From: Variovorax paradoxus B4
GTDB taxonomy: Bacteria; Pseudomonadota; Gammaproteobacteria; Burkholderiales; Burkholderiaceae_C
Assembly (NCBI RefSeq): GCF_000463015.1
Contig: NC_022234.1
Coordinates: 620,001 to 684,000 of the forward strand
Length of the DNA stretch: 64,000 nucleotides
Reading direction: 5' to 3'
Of the stretch, positions 45,892 through 58,441 are shown one piece after another (positions within the stretch are counted from its first letter, which is position 1; every line of letters starts with the position of its first letter). The notes under the pieces are model-generated. The model did no database searches, was not told the DNA's origin, and saw only the letters and a program-made list of their open reading frames with translations. Both the position numbers and the translations under genes were made by a program.

Positions 45892-46152
45892 TTAGTCATC
45901 CATTTCACCAAGGAAGGCTTCTGCATCGCTGAACTTTCCTTCGTTGAATTCTTTCTTGCCCAGTGCCAGCAGCTTCAGCAACGCCAATGTTTCCTGCTGC
46001 TTCTCATATTCGCCAATGTCCATGACGACCATCTTGGCTTCACCGTTCTGGGTGATGATGATGGGTTCAGGATTGACGGCAAATTCCTTGACGATTTCTG
46101 CCGCACTTGATTTCAGGTAGGTGATGGGCCTGATTTGTTCTGCGAGGGACAT
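45892..46152 (-). CDS. Phd/YefM-type antitoxin
   Basis: 86 residues behind a good ribosome site (AAGGAGTCGCC-ATG on the minus strand). The Phd fold start IRPITYLKSSAAEIVKEF and PIIITQNGEAKMVVMDIGEY are clear. The acidic C-terminus (SDAEAFLGEMDD) is the toxin-binding part. The antitoxin precedes the toxin, and a palindrome upstream is a likely operator. Confidence 0.88.
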   Translation of the reverse strand: MSLAEQIRPITYLKSSAAEIVKEFAVNPEPIIITQNGEAKMVVMDIGEYEKQQETLALLKLLALGKKEFNEGKFSDAEAFLGEMDD

Positions 46153-46163
46153 GGCGACTCCTT

Positions 46164-46198
46164 GGGATCAAAGGACATAATATAGACCGAATTCGGTC
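46164..46198 (-). promoter_or_regulatory. Promoter and palindromic operator of the Phd-type module
   Basis: GACCGAATTCGGTC (46185-46198) is a perfect 14-bp palindrome. Directly downstream on the minus strand is TATATTATG, a good -10 region. The start codon is about 30 bp further on. Autorepression by the antitoxin-toxin complex at this site would be usual for the family. Confidence 0.6.
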
Positions 46199-46581
46199 CT
46201 GTCAACGTTGCCTGCCATCCGATGGCTGCCCCAGCAAGGATCGAGGATGCCGATTTTCTTCGGGAACGGTGTTCGACTTGGACGACCGACCGGATGGCCC
46301 GATAGCTCCCTGGCGCTGGTGAATGGATGTAGCGCGGCTCGCCTCGCCGGAGAACCACATCCATGGACGTCCGCCGTCCACGTGCAGAAATGTGTTCATG
46401 AGAAATCAGTGCTAAGTCGTTGATTTCAAAAGGACTGATATTCCTGAGCGTACGGAATCGTCGAACGTTTTTTTGACAAAAGAGTTCTTCGAATGTCGCT
46501 TGCGCAAATTGTGTTCGTGAGGTGCCGCAAGGGACGTCTCGACGGAACAGCTTGGCCATGGCTGTTGATTGCCACTGAAAT
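46199..46581. other. Gene-free spacer
   Basis: No coding pattern on either strand. It contains one copy of an 18-bp repeat also found near 59290. The left part of the adjacent nuclease gene appears to have been lost here. Confidence 0.5.
46411..46428 (+). repeat. Dispersed 18-bp repeat, copy 1
   Basis: GCTAAGTCGTTGATTTCA occurs here and at 59290-59307 in the same orientation. Flanks differ. Both copies lie in rearranged non-coding DNA. Confidence 0.65.
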
Positions 46582-47506
46582 TTGACCGTCAGAGATCAGG
46601 GGAACTCAACAATCGGCGAGCAAATCAGCCGCAAGATCGCGGCGGCCGAGTGGGGCGGTGGCGTGGTCGACCGCCTGGCCGCACACATCGCTCGCGTTCA
46701 TCCCGGACTCCGAGGCTTTACGCGGCCGAACCTGTTTCGCATGCGGCAGTTCTACGAGGCCTATGTCGGGGCGGGGCGAGAAAGTCTCGGCACTGCTGAG
46801 ACAAATCCCCTGGACGCACCATCTCATCATCCTTGGCCAGAGCAAGCGGCCCGAGGAGCGCGAGTTCTATCTGGAGATCATCGCTCAGCAGAAGTGGTCC
46901 AGCCGACAGCTCGAGCGGCAATTCAAGCTCGCGCTGTTCGAGCGGACAATGGCGACGCCGCCGAAAGTCTCGGCAGCGCTGAGACACACGCACCCTGATG
47001 CCACCAACGCCTTCAAGGATACCTACGTACTCGAGTTCCTGGGCCTGCCGGCAAGTCACTCGGAGGCGGACCTGCATTCCGGGCTGTTGCGCAGACTTCG
47101 CGAGTTCCTCATCGAGCTCGGACGCGACTTCTGCTTCATCGGAGCGGAATTTCCCGTGCAGGTCGGGGGACGGGACTTCGCGCTCGACCTGCTGTTCTTC
47201 CACCGTGGATTGAACTGCCTTGTGGCCATTGAGCTGAAGGTTGGCCGCTTCGAGCCCGAGTACCTTGGCAAGCTCGCCTTCTACGTCGAAGCACTGGATC
47301 GCGACGTCAGAAAGCCACACGAGAATCCGGCCATTGGCGTGTTGCTATGCGCCAGCAAGGACGACGAGGTGGTGGAGTACGCGCTCAGCCGCACGACCAG
47401 CCCGGCACTGATCGCCGAGTATCAGACGAAACTGCCCGACAAGGCTCTCCTCCAAGCCAAGTTGCATGAATTCTGGCTGGCAGGGCAAGGCAAGGACGAC
47501 ACCTGA
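46582..47506 (+). pseudogene. DUF1016/YhcG PDDEXK nuclease, frameshifted
   Basis: The N-terminal domain is readable from about 46610 (IGEQISRKIAAAEWGGGVVD, then LFRMRQFYEAYVG) in one frame. The remainder continues in the next frame from about 46780 (VSALLRQIPWTHHLIILGQS). The C-terminal nuclease domain holds FALDLLFFHRGLNCLVAIEL and LKVG, the D...ELK core of PDDEXK enzymes. A one-base change in a GGGGCGGGGCG run splits the gene, and the first ~30 codons look lost. Confidence 0.8.
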
Positions 47507-47867
47507 GTGGCACCCACGATACGCCGCTGCGGCTGCGCTTCTTGGCTCCACTGCTGGTTCTATCGGCGGGTACGCGCCCGTGGTCGAGATCCTCGCCGTC
47601 AAGGACCTGCAATTCGCCGTGCTGAAAAATATTTAACATAAGATACATTGCATTAATTTTTAGCTCTGGCGGCTGGTAGAAATGTCGCATCGCTGACTCG
47701 GTCGAGCTCCTGGTGGCGCCAGAAGATCTGCGGTGATTTCTTTGGCAGAAATGTTTTATTTGATAAGCATCAATGTGCGCAAGTGATGCCGAGCCGACAT
47801 TTTGTAACCCAGAAATGGCCGGCGTTTGAGCAAGAGTACGAGTAAGAGCCGGCAATCGGAGAATCGA
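47507..47867. other. Gene-free stretch with an AT-rich patch
   Basis: No convincing gene. The patch 47628-47660 (AAAAATATTTAACATAAG, then TACATTGCATTAA) is unusually AT-rich and could hold a promoter for the small gene that follows. I see no clear -35/-10 pair. Confidence 0.45.
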
Positions 47868-48143
47868 ATGCCCCTCATGTTCTTGTTGAAGCTGCACCAC
47901 GAGCAGCTTCCGGTCCGAGTAGCCGACCCGGAGGGACTCCGGTACGTCTCGGTGCTTTTGGCCACCGGATTGATCGAGGCCCAGATTGGGACACTTCTGC
48001 CGACCGCACGATACGCGCCACCGCGGGTGGCGACGGTGACGCGCATCACCGAAGACGGCCTGGCGGAAGTCGCGAGGATGACCAATGTGCCCGCGTTCGT
48101 CAAAACATCGATGCGGTTCGCCAGAGGATTGCGATTGATGTGA
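47868..48143 (+). CDS. Hypothetical 91-residue protein
   Basis: ATG 47868 with GGAG seven bases ahead. The product begins MPLMFLLKLHHEQLPVRVAD and contains RYVSVLLATGLIEAQI and RVATVTRITEDGLAEVAR. It has a folded, soluble composition with no signal or membrane segment. It seems like a small conserved Burkholderiales hypothetical, but I cannot name a domain. Confidence 0.55.
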   Translation: MPLMFLLKLHHEQLPVRVADPEGLRYVSVLLATGLIEAQIGTLLPTARYAPPRVATVTRITEDGLAEVARMTNVPAFVKTSMRFARGLRLM

Positions 48144-48292
48144 CCTTCCGATCGCTCGGCGCAACAGATTCGCGGCGAAAGTCCATGCCCGCGCCGAGTG
48201 CCAACCCTCCCCTTGCCTTGATCCAACGCAAGGCCACTTCCGTGTTTCGGGCGCAATCTCCGCTGCGACTTTCAACTGCAGGCGTGCGACCG

Positions 48293-48658
48293 ATGAATCA
48301 TCTTCTTCTTGCGACCCGAAGCCTCGCGCTGGCGATCCTCGTGCTCGCCGCGCAGCCGGTGCGCGCTGAAGATGATTGCGACGCCCCCTCCGAGACCTGG
48401 CAGCCGCGCAGTGCCGTGCACGCGCTGGCCGAGCGCAACGGCTGGCGCATCGACAAGCTCAAGATCGACGACGGCTGCTACGAGATCAAGGGCCGCGATG
48501 CCGACGACCGCCGCTTCAAGGCCAAGCTCGACCCGGCGACGCTCAAGGTCGTCCGCATGAAGCGCGAGCACGGCGATCGCGAACGCGAACGCGAACGCAG
48601 GCACGGCACACCGCCCGGGACGCCGCCGGTCGCGAAGCCCGCGGCCGGAATCGGCTGA
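48293..48658 (+). CDS. Exported PepSY-domain protein
   Basis: 121 residues. A signal peptide (LALAILVLAAQPVRA) precedes one PepSY unit (VHALAERNGWRIDKLKIDD, CYEIKGRDADDRRFKAKLD, ATLKVV). The tail is Arg/Glu-rich, then Pro-rich. PepSY units are common beside periplasmic redox and flavin systems. It opens the operon that ends in apbE, with 38 nt to the next gene. Confidence 0.82.
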   Translation: MNHLLLATRSLALAILVLAAQPVRAEDDCDAPSETWQPRSAVHALAERNGWRIDKLKIDDGCYEIKGRDADDRRFKAKLDPATLKVVRMKREHGDRERERERRHGTPPGTPPVAKPAAGIG

Positions 48659-48696
48659 GCCCCTTCCCCCGAGTTACCGACACCAGGAGATCACCC

Positions 48697-49164
48697 ATGA
48701 AGCATGCATGGACCGCTGCGGCGGTCGCGGGCGCCCTCGCCGCACCCTCGATTGCCTCGGCGCGCCCCGTCGCGATCGAGACCCAACTGGCCGACTACGG
48801 CGGCGATGGTGCCTACGTGGCCATCTACGTCACCGACGGCAGCGGCCGCTACCAAAGCACGCTGTGGGTCGCGGGGACCAAGACGAAGTACTGGCGCCAC
48901 CTGGGTGACTGGTACCGCGCAACGGGCGGCAAGGCCAAGGTGGACGGCATCAGCGGCGCGAGCGTCGGCGCGGGCAAGACCCTGCGCGTGACCGTCGACC
49001 TGGCCGACACGCTGCTCGACGCCGGCTACGAGATCCACGTCGACACGGCGGTCGAGAAGATGAAGGAGAACCCCTCGGAAGTCGTCGTCCCGCTCACCAG
49101 GGCAGGCACGGGCAAGCCGGCCGCCGGACGCGGCTACGTCAGGTCGTTCCGCTACACCCTCTGA
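48697..49164 (+). CDS. DUF2271 periplasmic protein with a flavinylation motif
   Basis: 155 residues behind CCAGGAGATCACCC-ATG. The signal peptide ends SIASA. The DUF2271 body contains GAYVAIYVTDGSGRYQSTLW. The segment VDGISGASVGAG fits the ApbE target pattern D-x-x-S/T-G-A-S/T, so FMN is probably linked to the Ser after SGA. With apbE three genes on, this is the likely periplasmic flavin carrier of the chain. Covalent flavin is inferred. Confidence 0.82.
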   Translation: MKHAWTAAAVAGALAAPSIASARPVAIETQLADYGGDGAYVAIYVTDGSGRYQSTLWVAGTKTKYWRHLGDWYRATGGKAKVDGISGASVGAGKTLRVTVDLADTLLDAGYEIHVDTAVEKMKENPSEVVVPLTRAGTGKPAAGRGYVRSFRYTL

Positions 49165-49174
49165 CAGGAGCGCG

Positions 49175-51385
49175 ATGCTGCGGACGCTCCATTCGATCCC
49201 GGCACTGATCGCGTCACTGCTGCTCGTGCTCGTCGCTCTGACGGGATCCGTGCTGTCGGTGTTTCCCGCCTTCGAGCGGGCGGGTGCGACCAGCGCGAGC
49301 GGCGTCGATGTGGCAACGCTTGCCGGCCGCGTGAGTGCGCGTCTGCCCGGCGTGGAAACCTTGGTGCGCCAGCCTTCGGGCACGATCGTGGCGTACCACA
49401 TGGTGGGCAGCGAGCAGCGCGCATCGGTCATCGACCCCGCCAGCGGGGAGGCGGTCGCCGCCTATCGGCCCTCGGCCACCCAGCGCTGGCTGAAGAACCT
49501 GCATCGCAAGCTGCTGCTCGACGACCCCGGCCGTGTCGCGACGGGTGTTGGCGCCGCCTTCATGCTGTTCATCGTGCTTTCCGGCCTCATGCTCTTCGCG
49601 CGGCGAATGGGGGGATGGAAGCTGTTGCTGGGCCGCGTACGCGGCAACACGCTGCAGCGGCTGCACAACGAGAGCGCACGCCCCGCGCTCGCCGGCCTCG
49701 TGCTGTCGGCGGCAACCGGGCTGGTCATGTCGCTTGCGACCTTCGGCCTGATCCCCGAAGGGGGTGATGCGGACCCTTTTCTCGACCTGCGCCCAAGCGG
49801 CGCGGCGCGGATGGCGCTCGCGCAAATGGCGGTGCTGCAATCGGTGGACGTGTCGCGGCTCGCGCAGTTGAAGCTCGCGAGTCCGGACGACCCGAGCGAC
49901 GTCATCGAACTCGAGACCGCGGACGGCGCGGGCGTGGTCGATCCTGCCACGGGCACCTGGCTCGCCTATCGGGCGCTCGACGGGTGGCAGCGCCTGCACG
50001 CGACCGTGCGCATGCTGCACACCGGCGAGGGGCTGTGGTGGCTGGGGCTGGTGCTTGGCGCCTCGTCGCTCGCAGTGCCGCTGCTCGCGGCGACCGGCTT
50101 CCTGCTCTGGCTGCGCCGGCGCCAGAGCTTGCCCCGCCTGGCGAACAACGCCCCGAGGCGCGACGCCGACACCTTGCTGCTGATCGGAAGCGAGACCCAC
50201 ACGACCTGGGGATTCGCCACGGCGCTGCACGCGGCGCTGACGCGCGCGGGCCTGCGGGTGCATGCGGCGCCGATGAACGACATCGAGACCCCCCACGACG
50301 GCGTCCGCCGCCTGCTCGTCCTGACCGCGACCTACGGCGACGGCGAGGCACCGGAGAGCGCGCGCCAGTTTCTGCCCCGGCTCGCCCGCCTGGCCGCGGG
50401 GACCGGCGTCGCATTCGCCGTGCTCGGCTTCGGCGACCGGCAGTTCCCGCACTTCTGCGGTTATGCACACCAGGTCCACGACGCGCTCGCCGCCACGGGG
50501 CTGGAGGCGCTGGGGGAAACGGGCACGGTGGACCGGCAGTCGGAGCCCGAGTTCCGCCAATGGTGCAAGTGGCTCGGCGAGACGCTCGGAGTGGCGCTCG
50601 ACATCCGCTACCAGCCGCTGTTGCCGCGCACGACGGCGCTCGAACTCGTCTCGCGAATCGACTACGGCGCCGACCCCCAGACCCTGACCGCGGTCCTGCG
50701 CTTCGCGCCACGGGGGCCCGCGAGAGGCTGGCGCACCTGGCTCGGCCTGCCACGGCTGCCGAAATTCGAAACCGGCGACCTGCTGGGCGTGGTGCCGCCG
50801 GGCGGCGCCTCGCCGCGCTACTACTCCCTGGTGAGTGCGGCTTCGGATGGCGTGGCCGAAATCTGCGTGCGCCGCCAACCCGGCGGCATATGCTCCGGCT
50901 ACCTCACCGGCCTGTCGCCGGGCGCGGCGATCCAGGCTTTCGTTCGACCGCACGAGAGCTTCCGCCCTGCCGCCGGCGCCACGCCGCTGATCCTGATCGG
51001 TGCGGGAACCGGCATCGGTCCGCTGATCGGCTTCATCCGCCACAACAGTGCCAGACGCCCGATGCACCTGTACTTTGGCGCGCGCAGCGCCGAAGACGGC
51101 TTTCTCTATCGCGACGAACTGGACGGCTTCGTCGACGATTGCCGCCTGCGCACGCTGACCACCGCCTTCTCGCGCTCCGCTGATCGAGCCTACGTGCAGG
51201 ACCGGTTGCTCGCGGACGCCGGGCGCCTGCGCGCGTCGATCGTGCAGGGCGCCCAGGTCATGGTGTGCGGCGGCCGCCAGATGGCGGAGGGCGTGGCGCA
51301 CGCCTGGGACCGCATCCTGGAAGGCTCCGGCCTTTCGGTCGCACAACTGAGGACACAGAGACGCTATGTCGAGGACGTCTATTGA
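49175..51385 (+). CDS. PepSY-membrane/flavodoxin/FAD reductase fusion
   Basis: 736 residues. The N-terminal third has PepSY-associated membrane helices (ALIASLLLVLVALTGSVLSV, a pair around LHRKLLLDDPGRVATG, and more near 165-320). A flavodoxin-like domain follows at ~330-475 (LLLIGSETHTTWGFATALHA). Last is a ferredoxin-reductase domain with FAD motif PRYYSLVSA and NADPH motif LIGAGTGIGPLIGF. It should carry electrons from cytosolic NADPH through FAD and FMN across the membrane. It starts 10 nt after the DUF2271 gene and overlaps apbE. Confidence 0.88.
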   Translation: MLRTLHSIPALIASLLLVLVALTGSVLSVFPAFERAGATSASGVDVATLAGRVSARLPGVETLVRQPSGTIVAYHMVGSEQRASVIDPASGEAVAAYRPSATQRWLKNLHRKLLLDDPGRVATGVGAAFMLFIVLSGLMLFARRMGGWKLLLGRVRGNTLQRLHNESARPALAGLVLSAATGLVMSLATFGLIPEGGDADPFLDLRPSGAARMALAQMAVLQSVDVSRLAQLKLASPDDPSDVIELETADGAGVVDPATGTWLAYRALDGWQRLHATVRMLHTGEGLWWLGLVLGASSLAVPLLAATGFLLWLRRRQSLPRLANNAPRRDADTLLLIGSETHTTWGFATALHAALTRAGLRVHAAPMNDIETPHDGVRRLLVLTATYGDGEAPESARQFLPRLARLAAGTGVAFAVLGFGDRQFPHFCGYAHQVHDALAATGLEALGETGTVDRQSEPEFRQWCKWLGETLGVALDIRYQPLLPRTTALELVSRIDYGADPQTLTAVLRFAPRGPARGWRTWLGLPRLPKFETGDLLGVVPPGGASPRYYSLVSAASDGVAEICVRRQPGGICSGYLTGLSPGAAIQAFVRPHESFRPAAGATPLILIGAGTGIGPLIGFIRHNSARRPMHLYFGARSAEDGFLYRDELDGFVDDCRLRTLTTAFSRSADRAYVQDRLLADAGRLRASIVQGAQVMVCGGRQMAEGVAHAWDRILEGSGLSVAQLRTQRRYVEDVY

Positions 51386-52334
51386 ATGGCTGCGCGGCGC
51401 ACGGCTGAAGGACTGCCGCACCAGCGGCGCGACGATGGGCACGCGCTACACCGCGCGCTTCGTGGTGCCCGAAGAGACCGACGTGCAGGCGATCGTCGCC
51501 GGCCTGGAGGCAGCCGTCACTGCCGTCGACGCGCAGATGTCGAACTGGAAGGCCGACTCCGACCTGTCGCGGCTCAATCGCGCGGCGCCGGACGGCTGGG
51601 TTCCCGTTTCCGTGAACCTGGCGTCGGTGCTCGTGCGGGCGGCCGAGGTCGGGCGCGAGACCGGCAATGCGTTCAATATCGGCGTCGGCGCACTCGTCGA
51701 CGCATGGGGCTTCGGCCCGGCGGGCCGGGATTGCCCGCGAGTCATGTCGACCGGCTTCCGTGCCTGCCGGCCGCTCGACGAACTGCTGGAGGTCGACCTG
51801 CCGGGGCGCCGGGTGCGCAAGCATGCGTGCGTCGCGCTGGACCTGTGCGGCATCGCCAAGGGCTTCGGCGTCGATGAACTCGCGCGCGTGCTGGACCGGC
51901 ACGGCATCGGCTCCTGGCTGGTCGGCATCGATGGCGAAATGCGCTCGCGCGGCTGCAAGCCCGACGGCTCGCCATGGGCCATCGCTTTGGAAGCGCCCGC
52001 GGACGACCGGCGCACGGCGATGGGCGTGATCGAACTCGGCGACGCCGCGATCGCGACCTCGGGCGACTATCGGCACTGGAGCGTGATCGACGGTGAGCGC
52101 GTCTCGCACACGATGGACCCGCGCACCGGCGCACCGCTGCGCGGGGCGGTCGCGTCGGTCACGGTCATCGCACCGACCTGTACCGATGCCGATGCCTATG
52201 CCACGGCGCTGATGGTGCTCGGTGTCGAGGCCGGGCGCGACCATGCAAGGCGGCGGGGGCTCGATGCACTCTTCGTCACGCGCGAGGGCAATGGGCTTCG
52301 CACGGTTGGCACCGGCTTCTTCGATGGCGCATAG
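51366..52334 (+). CDS. apbE: FAD:protein FMN transferase (ApbE)
   Basis: 322 residues, overlapping the reductase end by 20 nt. Motifs are GATMGTRYTARF, LDLCGIAKGFGVDELA (Cys replaces the usual Gly), ATSGDYRHW, SHTMDPRTGAPL and TDADAYATALMVLG with the metal-binding Asp. It transfers FMN from FAD to Thr/Ser of target proteins, here probably the DUF2271 product. A clear signal peptide is not visible; an upstream start was not found. Confidence 0.92.
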   Translation: MSRTSIEWLRGARLKDCRTSGATMGTRYTARFVVPEETDVQAIVAGLEAAVTAVDAQMSNWKADSDLSRLNRAAPDGWVPVSVNLASVLVRAAEVGRETGNAFNIGVGALVDAWGFGPAGRDCPRVMSTGFRACRPLDELLEVDLPGRRVRKHACVALDLCGIAKGFGVDELARVLDRHGIGSWLVGIDGEMRSRGCKPDGSPWAIALEAPADDRRTAMGVIELGDAAIATSGDYRHWSVIDGERVSHTMDPRTGAPLRGAVASVTVIAPTCTDADAYATALMVLGVEAGRDHARRRGLDALFVTREGNGLRTVGTGFFDGA

Positions 52335-52404
52335 GAACTTCGAACCGGATCTCCTTCGCGGAAGGTCGCCATGTCGATGTGACAAATGGCGGCCGACCCG
52401 CGGG

Positions 52405-53768
<1,364 letters not shown>

Positions 53769-53772
<4 letters not shown>

Positions 53773-55604
53773 TTGTTGATCACTCCTGTAGGGGTGGAGA
53801 TAAGAATGGCCTGGACGGCGGCCGGGAGGTCGACGACGAATGAGGCGCCGCCTTCCGGCAGGTTGGCCGCACGCAGCGTGCCATCCATGGCCCGCACCAA
53901 TTGTGCCGAGATCGCGAGCCCGAGCCCCAGGCCCGTGCCCGCCGGCTTGCTGGTGACGAAGGGCTCGAACAGGCGCGGCAGGATGTCGGGTGGAATGCCC
54001 GGTCCGGTGTCGCTCACGCGCAGGATCACCCGGCCCTCTTGCGGCCGCACCTCGAGCCGCAGCGTGCGCCGGGGCGAGGCCTGCATGGCGTCGATGGCGT
54101 TGCGCATCAGGTTGACCAGTACGCTGCCCAGCGCGGCCTCTTCGGCCATGACGCTCAGGGCCGCGGGCTGCACGTCGACTTCGATGGCGACGCCGTTCTT
54201 CTTCGTGGCCTCGGCCACGATGGCCTGCGCGTCGGCCACGGCTCGCGCCATCGGCACCGCCGCGAGCGGAAGTTCGCTCTTGTGCGCGAAGGTCTTGAGT
54301 TGCGAGGTCAGGCGCGCCAGGCGGTCGACCATGCCCCGGATGCGCTGCAGGTTGCCGCGCACGTCGTCGAAGCGGTTCTTGTCGAGCAGGATGGCGGCGC
54401 TCTCCGAGAGCGTGCGCATCGCGGTGAGCGGCTGGTTCAGTTCGTGCACCACGCCGGCCGACATCTGGCCCAGTGCCGCCATCTTGCCGGCATGCACCAG
54501 TTCGCCCTGGGCGGCGCGCAGCTGCGCGGTGCGCGCCACCACGGTGGACTCGAGCGTGTCGTGCGCAGCCTGCAGCGCAGCCTGGTTGGCCAGCTTCTGC
54601 CGCACGGCGCGGCGGCGTTGCCACAGCGTGACGGCGATCAGCAGCAGAACCGCCATCGCGAGGCTCGCGGTGATGGCGGCATAGCGCGCGCCCACGCGCA
54701 CCGGCGCCAGGTCGTCGAGCGCCATCAACTGCCACGGCGCACCGCGCAGCGAACGCGTCGAGGCCAGCTGGTCGACGCCGTCGAGCGCGATGACCTTCAC
54801 ATCGCGCGCCAGCACCTCCTTCAGAGTCCATTGCAGCGGTTGCAGGCCGGCTTCGCCGTAGGGGCGCGAGCGCTGCACCTCGGCCCGCTGCAAGGCGTCG
54901 AGCGGCAGCATCGGCCGGAACTTGAGGTCTTCGCGGGTGGCGAGGATCACCACCCCGCGCTGGTCGATCAGCGCCACGTCGCCCGGCAGCTTGCGCCAGG
55001 CGCGTTCGGTCTCCTCCAGGTTGACCTTGACGGCCACCACGCCGCGCGTGGGCTGGTCGCGGCGCAAGGCGTACGAGAGGTAGTAGCCGGGCTTGCGGCT
55101 GGTGATGCCGACGCCGTAGAAGCGGCCCCTGCCCTGCCCCAGCGCATCGATCACGTAGGGCCGGAACGACAGGTCCTGGCCGACGGTGGTGCCGGGACGG
55201 TTCCAGTCGGAAGCCGCCAGCGAGGTGCCGCCGGCGTCCAGCACATAGAGCATCTCTGCGCCCGCGGCGGCGTTGACGCCGTCGAGGTAGCGGTTGACCG
55301 CGTCGCGCAGCGACCCGTCCGAGGGCGTGCCGAGCAGCGCGGGGACGATGGGCGTCATTTCCATCAGCGCGGGCAGATACTCGAAACGGGCCAGGTCGGC
55401 ATCGAGCCCCGTGGCGAGCATGTCGAGCCGGTGGTCGGCCGCCTCGCGCAGCCGCGCGAGGCCGTTCTGCATGGCGAAGTGATGGCCGGCGAAGGCGGCC
55501 GCGGCCACCATCGCCAGTGCGCCGCACCAGCGCGGCAAGCCGCGCCATCGCCTGGGGCTGTGGGAAGGCAAGTCGAAGCGCCGGGCCGGCTCCCGTGAAA
55601 TCAT
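53769..55604 (-). CDS. dctB: C4-dicarboxylate sensor kinase DctB
   Basis: ATG 55604 is preferred over an upstream ATG at 55703 and gives 611 residues. Two membrane helices flank a ~260-residue periplasmic sensor (LYVLDAGGTSLAASDWNRPG, LSFRPYVIDALGQGRGRFYG), typical of DctB double-PAS sensors. A coiled coil follows, then H box GVVHELNQPLTAMRTL, N box NLMRNAIDAM, and G boxes SDTGPGIP and GTGLGLGLAIS. It senses succinate, malate or fumarate and phosphorylates DctD. Confidence 0.9.
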
Positions 55605-55776
55605 GAACCCGTTATTGCACAAGGCCGTGAACGCCGCATCAGTGGCTGCCCGGTGGCGTGCGTCCATTAACATTTCGTTCAGGGTAGGCGTGCGGTCAGG
55701 CATGGCGCAGTTCGCCGGCCCTGCCGCGGAAGACCCGGCAGGAGAACACGGTGCAGGCCATGATGGCCGGCGAGGG

Positions 55777-55974
55777 TCATCGCTTCGCCGCCCCGCCCTG
55801 CCTCAGGGCCTCGGACATGCCGATCAGCACGCCGCTTGCCAGCGTTGCATAGCTGTCGAGCATCGCCTTGGTGACTGTGCCCAGCACCTGGCGGATGGCT
55901 TCGCCCTGCTTGCCTGAGGCGTCGGTGAGCTTGTTGATCAGCGCGGCTTGATCGATGCCGTTCTTGAGGATCAT
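55777..55974 (-). CDS. Small hypothetical protein downstream of phaB
   Basis: 65 residues, ATG 10 nt after the phaB stop. The sequence (IDQAALINKLTDASGKQGEA, then TKAMLDSYATLASGVLIGMS) is amphipathic helical. This could suit a granule-associated or phasin-like peptide, but similarity is not clear. The ribosome site is weak. Co-transcription with phaB is likely. Confidence 0.55.
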   Translation of the reverse strand: MILKNGIDQAALINKLTDASGKQGEAIRQVLGTVTKAMLDSYATLASGVLIGMSEALRQGGAAKR

Positions 55975-55984
55975 GGTCGTGCGC

Positions 55985-56740
55985 TCATTGCATGTGCTGG
56001 CCGCCGTTGATGGCGATGTTGGCGCCCGTCACGAACGCCGCCTCTTCCGAGGCCAGGTAGATGATCAGGCCTGCCACTTCCTCGGGCTTGCCCAGGCGGC
56101 CCACGGGAATGTGCGGCAGGATCTTGCTGTCGAGCACTTCCTTCGGGATGGCCGTGACCATCTTCGTGCCGATGTAGCCGGGCGAGATGGTGTTCACGGT
56201 GACGCCCTTCCTCGCCACCTCCAGCGCCAGCGCCTTGGTGAAGCCGTGCACGCCGGCCTTGGCGGCCGAGTAGTTGGTCTGGCCGAACGCGCCCTTCGAT
56301 CCGTTCACCGACGACACGTTGATGATGCGGCCCCAGCCCCGGTCCACCATGCCGTCGGCCACCTGCTTGCTCATGTTGAACAGGCTGTCGAGGTTGGTGC
56401 GCAGCACGGCGTTCCAGTTGATCTGGTCCATCTTCTTGAAGGTCATGTCGCGCGTGATGCCGGCGTTGTTGACCAGCACATCGACCGGACCCAGGGCCTC
56501 CTGCACCTGGCGCACGGCCTGCGCGCAGGAGTCGTAGTCCGCCACGTCACAGGGCACGGCCAGGATCTCGTAGCCGCGCGACGCCATCTGCGCCCCCCAC
56601 TCGGCGTGCGACTTGTTGCCTGGCGAATAGGTCACCGCGAGCTTGTAGCCCGCATCGACCATCTTGGTGGAGATCGTCTCGCCCAGGCCGCCCATGCCGC
56701 CGGTGACCAGGACCACGTGTTGCTGCTTGCTTTCGCTCAT
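55985..56740 (-). CDS. phaB: Acetoacetyl-CoA reductase PhaB
   Basis: 251 residues from ATG 56740, which has AAGGAGAAAGCAG before it. SDR motifs are TGGMGGLG, NNAGITRDMTF, the catalytic Ser in NVSSVNG, and YSAAKAG. It reduces acetoacetyl-CoA to (R)-3-hydroxybutyryl-CoA with NADPH in polyhydroxybutyrate synthesis. The partner thiolase gene upstream survives only as a tail, so the precursor must come from elsewhere. Confidence 0.95.
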   Translation of the reverse strand: MSESKQQHVVLVTGGMGGLGETISTKMVDAGYKLAVTYSPGNKSHAEWGAQMASRGYEILAVPCDVADYDSCAQAVRQVQEALGPVDVLVNNAGITRDMTFKKMDQINWNAVLRTNLDSLFNMSKQVADGMVDRGWGRIINVSSVNGSKGAFGQTNYSAAKAGVHGFTKALALEVARKGVTVNTISPGYIGTKMVTAIPKEVLDSKILPHIPVGRLGKPEEVAGLIIYLASEEAAFVTGANIAINGGQHMQ

Positions 56741-56779
56741 CTGCTTTCTCCTTGGTGCGTTGTGTGACAAAGAATCCGT

Positions 56780-58351
<1,572 letters not shown>

Positions 58352-58396
58352 TCAGATGCCGGCGGCATGCGCCCGCCGGTCGTGATGCGTCAAGGT

Positions 58397-58441
58397 GTTG
58401 TCGATCAGCGCGTCGGGGTCGTTCTCGTCGAGCTCGATGTC
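58397..58441 (-). pseudogene. Malic-enzyme fragment, minus-strand piece
   Basis: Reads [14 protein letters not shown], which in malic enzymes follows directly after the KKFAGID.F block. That block is found next door but on the other strand. A stop codon and the dctA ribosome site follow. Confidence 0.6.
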
